Positions 36,401 through 40,557 of a stretch of 40,557 nt of DNA are shown in pieces. Under the pieces are notes generated by a model. That model ran no database searches and was not told the origin of the DNA. It worked only from the letters and a program-made list of their open reading frames with translations. The DNA comes from Magnetococcales bacterium. Its GTDB lineage: Bacteria > Pseudomonadota > Magnetococcia > Magnetococcales > UBA8363. A program made the position numbers and the translations under genes. Location: the NCBI GenBank assembly GCA_002753515.1, contig PEAK01000040.1, positions 1-40,557 of the forward strand, written 5' to 3'. Within the stretch, counting starts at the first letter, position 1. Each line of letters starts with the position of its first letter.

Positions 36401-39400
36401 ACGCAAACCGTGACCTATGTGGAGGACGCTGCCCAGGTGACGTGGACACCCATCGTGGTTACCGATACGGACGCAGGTGCAACCATTACCGCCACCGTAA
36501 CACTGGCAGATCCGGCGGCGGGGAGTTTGACGATAACCGGGGGGGGGAGTTATGTGGCCGGGACTGGCGTATGGAGTGTAACAGGTAGTGTGTCCCAGGT
36601 GAATACAGCCCTGGCTGCAATCACTTTCATCCCAACGACCAACTGGGATAGCAATACCACTCTGGCGCTCAACGTGACGGATGGTACTGTAGCGGTGACC
36701 GGGTCAATCGCCCTGAACGTCACCCCGGTCAACGATGCCCCAACGGCCACCAACACCTCGCAAAACATAACCTTCACTGAAAATTCGGCCAGTGTGACCT
36801 GGACACCCGTGGTGGTCAGTGATGTGGATACGGGAGAAGTGATCACGGCCCAATTGACATTGGCCGATCCAGCCGCAGGCGTGTTGACAACAACTGGAGG
36901 TGGAAGTTATGTCTCCGGGACCGGGGTATGGAGCGTGACGGGCAGCGTCTCCACGGTCAATACGGCGTTGGCATCCGTCACTTTGGTGCCAAGTAGCCAC
37001 TGGACAAGCACAACTTCGATTGCCATCAACATTGCCGATGGCGGTGAAAATGGTCAATTGCCGGTTACCGGTAGCATCTCCTTCACAGTGACGCCATTAC
37101 CTTCTTCCGGTCCCACTGCGACAAACACGACGCAAACCGTGAGCTATGTGGAAGACGCTAGCCAGGTGACGTGGACACCCATTGTGGTTACCGATACGGA
37201 CGCAGGTGCAACCATTACCGCCACCCTAACACTGGCAGATCCGGCGGCGGGGAGTTTGACGACAACCGGGGGGGGAAGTTACGGGGTCAACACCGGAATA
37301 TGGAGCGCGACGGGTAGCGTATCCCAGGTGAACACAGCCCTGGCTGCGCTCACTTTCATCCCAACGACCGACTGGGATACCAACACCACTCTGGCGCTCA
37401 ACGTGACGGATGGTACTGTAGCGGTGACCGGGTCAATCGCCCTGAACGTCACCCCGGTCAACGATGCCCCAACAGCCACCAACACCACGCAAAACATAAC
37501 TTTCACTGAAAATTCGGCCAGTGTGACCTGGACCCCTGTGGTGGTCAGCGATGTGGATACGGGAGAAGTGATCACGGCCCAATTGACATTGGCCGATCCA
37601 GCCGCAGGCGTGTTGACAACAACTGGAGGCGGAAGTTATGTCTCCGGGACCGGGGTGTGGAGCGTGACGGGGAGTGTGGCTCAAGTCAACACGGCGTTGG
37701 CAGCGGTCACTTTGGTGCCGAGTACCCACTGGACAAGCACAACTTCGATTGCCATCAACATTGCCGATGGCGGTGAAAATGGTCAATTGCCGGTTACCGG
37801 TAGCATCTCCTTCACGGTAACACCCTTACCTTCATCCGGTCCCACTGCGACAAACACAACGCAAACCGTGACCTACGTGGAAGACGCTACCCAAGTGACA
37901 TGGACGCCCATCGTGGTTTCCGATACGGACGCGGGTGCAACCATTACCGCCACCCTTACACTGGCAGATCCGGCGGCGGGGAGTTTGACGACAACCGGGG
38001 GGGGAAGTTACGGGGTCAACACCGGGATATGGAGCGCGACAGGTAGCGTATCCCAGGTGAACACAGCCCTGGCTGCGATCCGTTTCATCCCAACAACCGA
38101 CTGGGATGTCAACACCACTCTGGCGGTCAACGTGACGGATGGTACTGTGGCAGCAACCGGGACCATCGCCCTGGACGTCACCCCGGTCAACGATGGGCCA
38201 ACGGCAACCCATACAACCCAGAGCGTGACGTTTGTTGAAAATGCGGCCAGCGTGAGCTGGACCCCTGTGGTGGTGAGTGACGTGGATACCGGAGACTTTG
38301 TAACTGCACAACTGACGTTGGCGGACCCGACGGCGGGCGTGTTGACGACAACCGGGGGGGGAAGTTATGTGTCCGAAACCGGCGTATGGAGCGTGACGGG
38401 CAGCGTCTCCCAGGTCAATACGGCGTTGGCTTCTGTCACTTTGGTACCAGGTACCCACTGGACAAGCACAACTTCGATTGCCATCAACATTGCCGATGGC
38501 GGTGAAAATGGCCAATTGCCCGTAACTGGTAGCATTTCTCTGCAAGCAACACCAAAAGACACCCTTACGCCCCCCACTCCCAATCAACCCGTGGACACCA
38601 CCCCTCCCCAGAAGCCGACCGATGCCACGACGCCCCAGAAGCCGACCGATGCCACGACGCCCCAGAAGCCGACCGATGCCACGACGCCCCAAACGCCAGC
38701 CCCAGGCGATACGGTAGCCAACCAAACCACTCCAAGCACAAGTTCGACATCAAATGCTGTAACGACGATCCCGTTGGCAACGGATTCGGTGCCCGCCCCG
38801 ACCGCGACACGCCCGATTGTCATACCCCAGGGGGGCGATCACGTTACGAATAAGGACATCAATCCAATCACCGAACTCGCTCACCTGCAAACCTCTGCCA
38901 ATGATGCCAATCACCAGATTTCATCACCCTGGGCACCTGCCATCAATGGCGTCGGATCTGGTGGGGGGCGGGGCATGTTCAATACCCAGGGGGGAACAAC
39001 GGAAACAGGTTCGGGACTGGGAAGCCACTGGGATGTTAAAGACATCTCGCCTTCTCTGGAAACCCTGTTGCATGTAACCGACAACGTCACCAAGGGTGTC
39101 ATGGATATGGGAGTCCTGGTATCCACCATGAACCAGGCGGGATTGTCGATCACGGAGCAGAAAATACTGCTACAGCATTTGGGAAGTTCTGCAATTCTGG
39201 ACGGATACAATGCGGCAGGAAATCTTGACTATCGCCAGGGGGCCGACGTTCTGGAACGTTTGGCCAGAGGCGAAACAGTGACCCAAGGTGAATGGCTCCA
39301 GGTGATGGATAAAAACAATCTGGACCCCAAGGAACGGTTAAGTCACATGTTGGCGTTCCAAGTGGTACAAAAGGCACAGAGAACCGAAATGTTCGCCCAG

Positions 39401-40210
39401 GCCCTGGTGCAATTGGATACTCAGGAACAGAGCAATCCCTTTGAACGGGTCAAACCCATGGAGGAAGATGTCACGTATTTCAAGGGCAAATTTCCTGAAC
39501 TAACCTCTTCCAAGGTAGCAATACTCATCGGGATCAATACCTATCCGTTCCCGGTCCCAAGTTTGGGGACCGCGATCAACGATATTTCCGCCATTGGAGA
39601 CCAACTCACGTCATCAGGATATCAGGCCATTGAACTCAAGGACGCCAAGTATGACGATATTGTCGACATGTTTCAGTACCTCGCCAAGAAGGTCAAACCA
39701 GGTCAGGATGTGATCATTTATTTTGCCGGTCATGGCTACTTGCGGGAAGAGACCGGGATTGGCTATTGGATACCTTCCGATGTGGATGTAACTTCTTCGG
39801 AAAAATGGATTTCCACCAAGCATATCTCCGAATATTTGAGCAAGATTTCGGCCTCGCATATCATGGTGATTTCCGACAGTTGCTACTCAGGCTCCTTGAC
39901 GCGGGAATACACCTACTCCACCGACGGCGACACATTAAGCCCGGAGGAGATGAGCAAACGTCGTGCAGTCATGGCACTCTCTTCAGGTGGGGAAGAACCC
40001 GTTATGGACGGGGGTGGGGATGGCCATTCGGTCTTTGCCCGTCATCTGCTTTCAAGCCTAGCCAAGGGCAACCGATTACGCACCGGGTTTGACCTTTTCC
40101 ATGAAGTACGAAGCGAAGTGGTCAAGGAAGCCCCGCAAACACCCCAGTACGGGGCCATGATTTCCGCAGGCCATCAAGTGGGTGGCGATTATTTGTTCAC
40201 GGGCCAGTAG
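33461..40210 (+). CDS. Giant surface protein: LEPR motif, DUF4347-like domain, beta-helix, eight Ig/cadherin-like repeats, C-terminal caspase-like (C14) domain
   Basis: The 2249-residue protein starts with LEPRLMFDAG (about 20-29), the LEPR motif of large exported proteins. A DUF4347-like domain follows (about 67-235) with H133 in ISHGSSGHVLLGN and C176 in LYGCDIAKG. Residues 245-600 are a parallel beta-helix with GGGIY and TLTDSTVSNN turns. Then come an Ig-like segment (600-729) and eight PTATNTTQ-type repeats (730-1700). A Pro/Thr linker with TPQKPTDAT units precedes a helical region. The caspase-like domain (about 2025-2240) has VAILIGINTYPFP, H2091 in YFAGHGY and C2141 in SDSCYSG. No classical signal peptide or RTX repeats are seen, so export is unclear; type I secretion is a guess. 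The expected role is adhesion or cell contact with proteolytic control. Confidence 0.85.
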   Translation: METQCQWGQPFPVQSIALEPRLMFDAGLAALAMETMAGERVVSTQHIDWIHQGQDPDHQQEIQALLHHWEKPTNAPQTVVFIDSRVPDLNSLLTAIPQGTHVEIIKPGEDGIARITHELQGMKNLESIQIISHGSSGHVLLGNANVDIGSIKAKEASLAQWGKALIPGGDLLLYGCDIAKGLEGQAFIRELAHETGAAVAASTDDTGAKPLGGNWDLEYKVGVVQDHWGLNPLAKDEYTGLLANLLVTSTNDSGAGTLRNTVAAAAAGDTIQFDPNLRNGAGQIAISLTSGAIALPNVTVDGDIAYTGHALDGKADVTIDGSTNNSSIFTIASGATLKSLTLTHGAGTIIGASRLGGDVYITGGTVTITDTSITAGTATFGGGLRVDSATVTLTRCTVSGNAVTAAGTASGGGIYASNSTLTLTDSTVSNNTAKTNGGGIYVSSATANATLTILNSTVTANVAKYSLAGVGNEGGGVLTFAGIGTMTFYIGNSLVKENYLGSIGGTANDINRAGLSYSYGYNMIGKLNLISGASFAVASDLEGTSYNAGLLPLADNGGTTQTHALTSSSQAINKGDPNYSGSLTTDQAGHQRVVGSSIDIGAYELQYIEGLTAGQTVNDNSQLSPFSSVTIPNDGTVTVTITLDDAAKGSFTAASLTASGFTGPVGNAYSLASTTAALAQTAIRALVFTPTSNRVAPGSTETTTLTTVITDGSLTFNDATTTIISTSINDAPTATQTNQSVTFLEDAASVALTPIVVGDVDVSAVITATLTLANPAAGSLTTTGGGSYVSGTGVWSITGTVSQVNTALAALTFIPTANWETNTTLAVNVTDGTLATTGTTSLNVTPVNDAPTATNTTQNITFTENAASVTWTPVVVSDVDTGEVITAQLTLADPAAGVLTTTGGGSYVAGTGVWSVTGSVSTVNTALASVTLVPSSHWTSATSIAINIADGGEDGQLPATGTIAFTVTPLSSSGPTATNTTQTVTYVEDAAQVTWTPIVVTDTDAGATITATVTLADPAAGSLTITGGGSYVAGTGVWSVTGSVSQVNTALAAITFIPTTNWDSNTTLALNVTDGTVAVTGSIALNVTPVNDAPTATNTSQNITFTENSASVTWTPVVVSDVDTGEVITAQLTLADPAAGVLTTTGGGSYVSGTGVWSVTGSVSTVNTALASVTLVPSSHWTSTTSIAINIADGGENGQLPVTGSISFTVTPLPSSGPTATNTTQTVSYVEDASQVTWTPIVVTDTDAGATITATLTLADPAAGSLTTTGGGSYGVNTGIWSATGSVSQVNTALAALTFIPTTDWDTNTTLALNVTDGTVAVTGSIALNVTPVNDAPTATNTTQNITFTENSASVTWTPVVVSDVDTGEVITAQLTLADPAAGVLTTTGGGSYVSGTGVWSVTGSVAQVNTALAAVTLVPSTHWTSTTSIAINIADGGENGQLPVTGSISFTVTPLPSSGPTATNTTQTVTYVEDATQVTWTPIVVSDTDAGATITATLTLADPAAGSLTTTGGGSYGVNTGIWSATGSVSQVNTALAAIRFIPTTDWDVNTTLAVNVTDGTVAATGTIALDVTPVNDGPTATHTTQSVTFVENAASVSWTPVVVSDVDTGDFVTAQLTLADPTAGVLTTTGGGSYVSETGVWSVTGSVSQVNTALASVTLVPGTHWTSTTSIAINIADGGENGQLPVTGSISLQATPKDTLTPPTPNQPVDTTPPQKPTDATTPQKPTDATTPQKPTDATTPQTPAPGDTVANQTTPSTSSTSNAVTTIPLATDSVPAPTATRPIVIPQGGDHVTNKDINPITELAHLQTSANDANHQISSPWAPAINGVGSGGGRGMFNTQGGTTETGSGLGSHWDVKDISPSLETLLHVTDNVTKGVMDMGVLVSTMNQAGLSITEQKILLQHLGSSAILDGYNAAGNLDYRQGADVLERLARGETVTQGEWLQVMDKNNLDPKERLSHMLAFQVVQKAQRTEMFAQALVQLDTQEQSNPFERVKPMEEDVTYFKGKFPELTSSKVAILIGINTYPFPVPSLGTAINDISAIGDQLTSSGYQAIELKDAKYDDIVDMFQYLAKKVKPGQDVIIYFAGHGYLREETGIGYWIPSDVDVTSSEKWISTKHISEYLSKISASHIMVISDSCYSGSLTREYTYSTDGDTLSPEEMSKRRAVMALSSGGEEPVMDGGGDGHSVFARHLLSSLAKGNRLRTGFDLFHEVRSEVVKEAPQTPQYGAMISAGHQVGGDYLFTGQ
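35648..38563 (+). repeat. Four 729-base super-repeats coding for alternating A and B Ig-like modules
   Basis: Module A (357 bases, 119 residues) alternates with module B (372 bases, 124 residues). B modules start at 36005, 36734, 37463 and 38192, exactly 729 bases apart each time. A modules start at 35648, 36377, 37106 and 37835. Each A ends in VTPVNDAPT-like sequence and each B contains INIADGGE. The spacing is in frame throughout. Confidence 0.92.
38603..38700 (+). repeat. 27-base tandem repeat in the Pro/Thr linker of the giant gene
   Basis: The unit starts ACGCCCCAGAAGCCG and codes for TPQKPTDAT. Two copies at 38630-38656 and 38657-38683 are identical. A variant precedes them and a partial copy follows. 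The number of copies could change by slippage without loss of frame. Confidence 0.8.
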
Positions 40211-40557
40211 TTCTAAACCGCAACCAACACGGGAAACGTAGTTTTCCAGTGTCATTCCCGCGAAAGCGGGAATCCAGAAAGTCAGGGGAGGTAGGAAAGT
40301 CCTCTGGATCCCCGCTTTCGCGAGGATGACAATAACTACATATCCCAAGATAGCTGCGGTTTACTTGCTTTATAATGATATTTTTATTTGCCAGAATGGT
40401 TGGCACCCAGCCCCCACCTTCATGACAAGGAACAGCTGCGGACATCGGCCTGGAAATGTCATAAAAGCAGCGGTTTGAAATTGTTCTTCCCGCCTTTTCT
40501 TCCCATTTTCTTCATTTATTCTTTTATTTTTTCTTTCATTCGATAACTTTTTCCTTC
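40211..40557. other. Gene-free right end of the window
   Basis: It starts with the second MITE-like repeat. The remaining 190 bases show no supported gene and end in T-rich sequence. Confidence 0.4.
40214..40363. repeat. MITE-like dispersed repeat, copy 2
   Basis: The copy has the same TAAACCGCA/TGCGGTTTA ends, the same orientation and the same inner CATTCCCGCGAAAGCGGG and CCCCGCTTTCGCG blocks as copy 1 at 3561-3739. It is 29 bases shorter in the central loop. It begins four bases after the stop of the giant gene and could act as a hairpin at the end of that transcript. Confidence 0.75.

Noticed and set aside
35153-38823. Many long minus-strand frames under the repeat region
   Set aside because: They recur with the same 729-base period as the repeats and are Gly/Val-rich shadows of the plus-strand coding sequence.
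40394-40410. 15-base match to the 3' end of the TPR/GT41-like gene near 16893
   Set aside because: A match this short is expected by chance somewhere in 40 kb, and neither flank extends it.

Overview
The window comes from a Gram-negative bacterium, most likely a proteobacterium. LPS-export permeases (lptF, lptG) sit back to back with pepA-holC, an arrangement familiar from proteobacteria. There is also a Wzz-type chain-length protein, PilZ/HD-GYP cyclic-di-GMP signalling, a CheX-type chemotaxis phosphatase, and a giant surface protein with an LEPR motif and a DUF4347-like domain. A free-living, motile, aquatic organism fits; a Magnetococcales-like lineage is possible, but that is a guess. I saw no rRNA, tRNA or CRISPR array.

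Layout. (1) 1-780: the end of an IS1-like element entering from the left, then a decayed second copy of the same transposase. (2) 773-3430: a CheX-like protein, a SAM methyltransferase, and a divergent polysaccharide-deacetylase-like protein. (3) 3561-3739: a MITE-like repeat whose second copy closes the window at 40214-40363, in the same orientation. (4) 3903-8445: two SulP anion transporters, the first with an unusual hydrophilic insertion. (5) 8815-12557: a PilZ-GAF hybrid histidine kinase overlapping an HD-GYP response regulator, followed by a small membrane protein. (6) 13343-18917: a surface-polysaccharide block with a Wzz-like protein, two AT-rich SGNH hydrolases and a TPR/O-GlcNAc-transferase-like protein. 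(7) 19228-23666: a two-CW-type cysteine-rich protein, a methyltransferase, and a Pat-type acyl-CoA-synthetase/GNAT fusion. (8) 24048-26906: an accessory patch with a MarR regulator divergent from a membrane protein, a HARE-HTH/GIY-YIG nuclease, and a HicAB toxin-antitoxin pair. (9) 27002-31378: holC and pepA, translationally coupled, divergent from lptF-lptG. (10) 31501-40210: two tandem secreted paralogs divergent from a 2249-residue surface protein.

The genes suggest cell-envelope biology. LptF/LptG export LPS. The Wzz, SGNH, deacetylase and GT41-like proteins would shape surface glycans. The kinase/HD-GYP pair would couple cyclic-di-GMP to behaviour.

The most unusual item is the giant protein. 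It carries a caspase-like His/Cys pair at each end (H133/C176 in a DUF4347-like domain, H2091/C2141 in a C14-type domain). Between them lie a beta-helix and eight Ig/cadherin-like repeats built on an exact 729-base period. The HARE-HTH/GIY-YIG protein is the best candidate for a defence nuclease.
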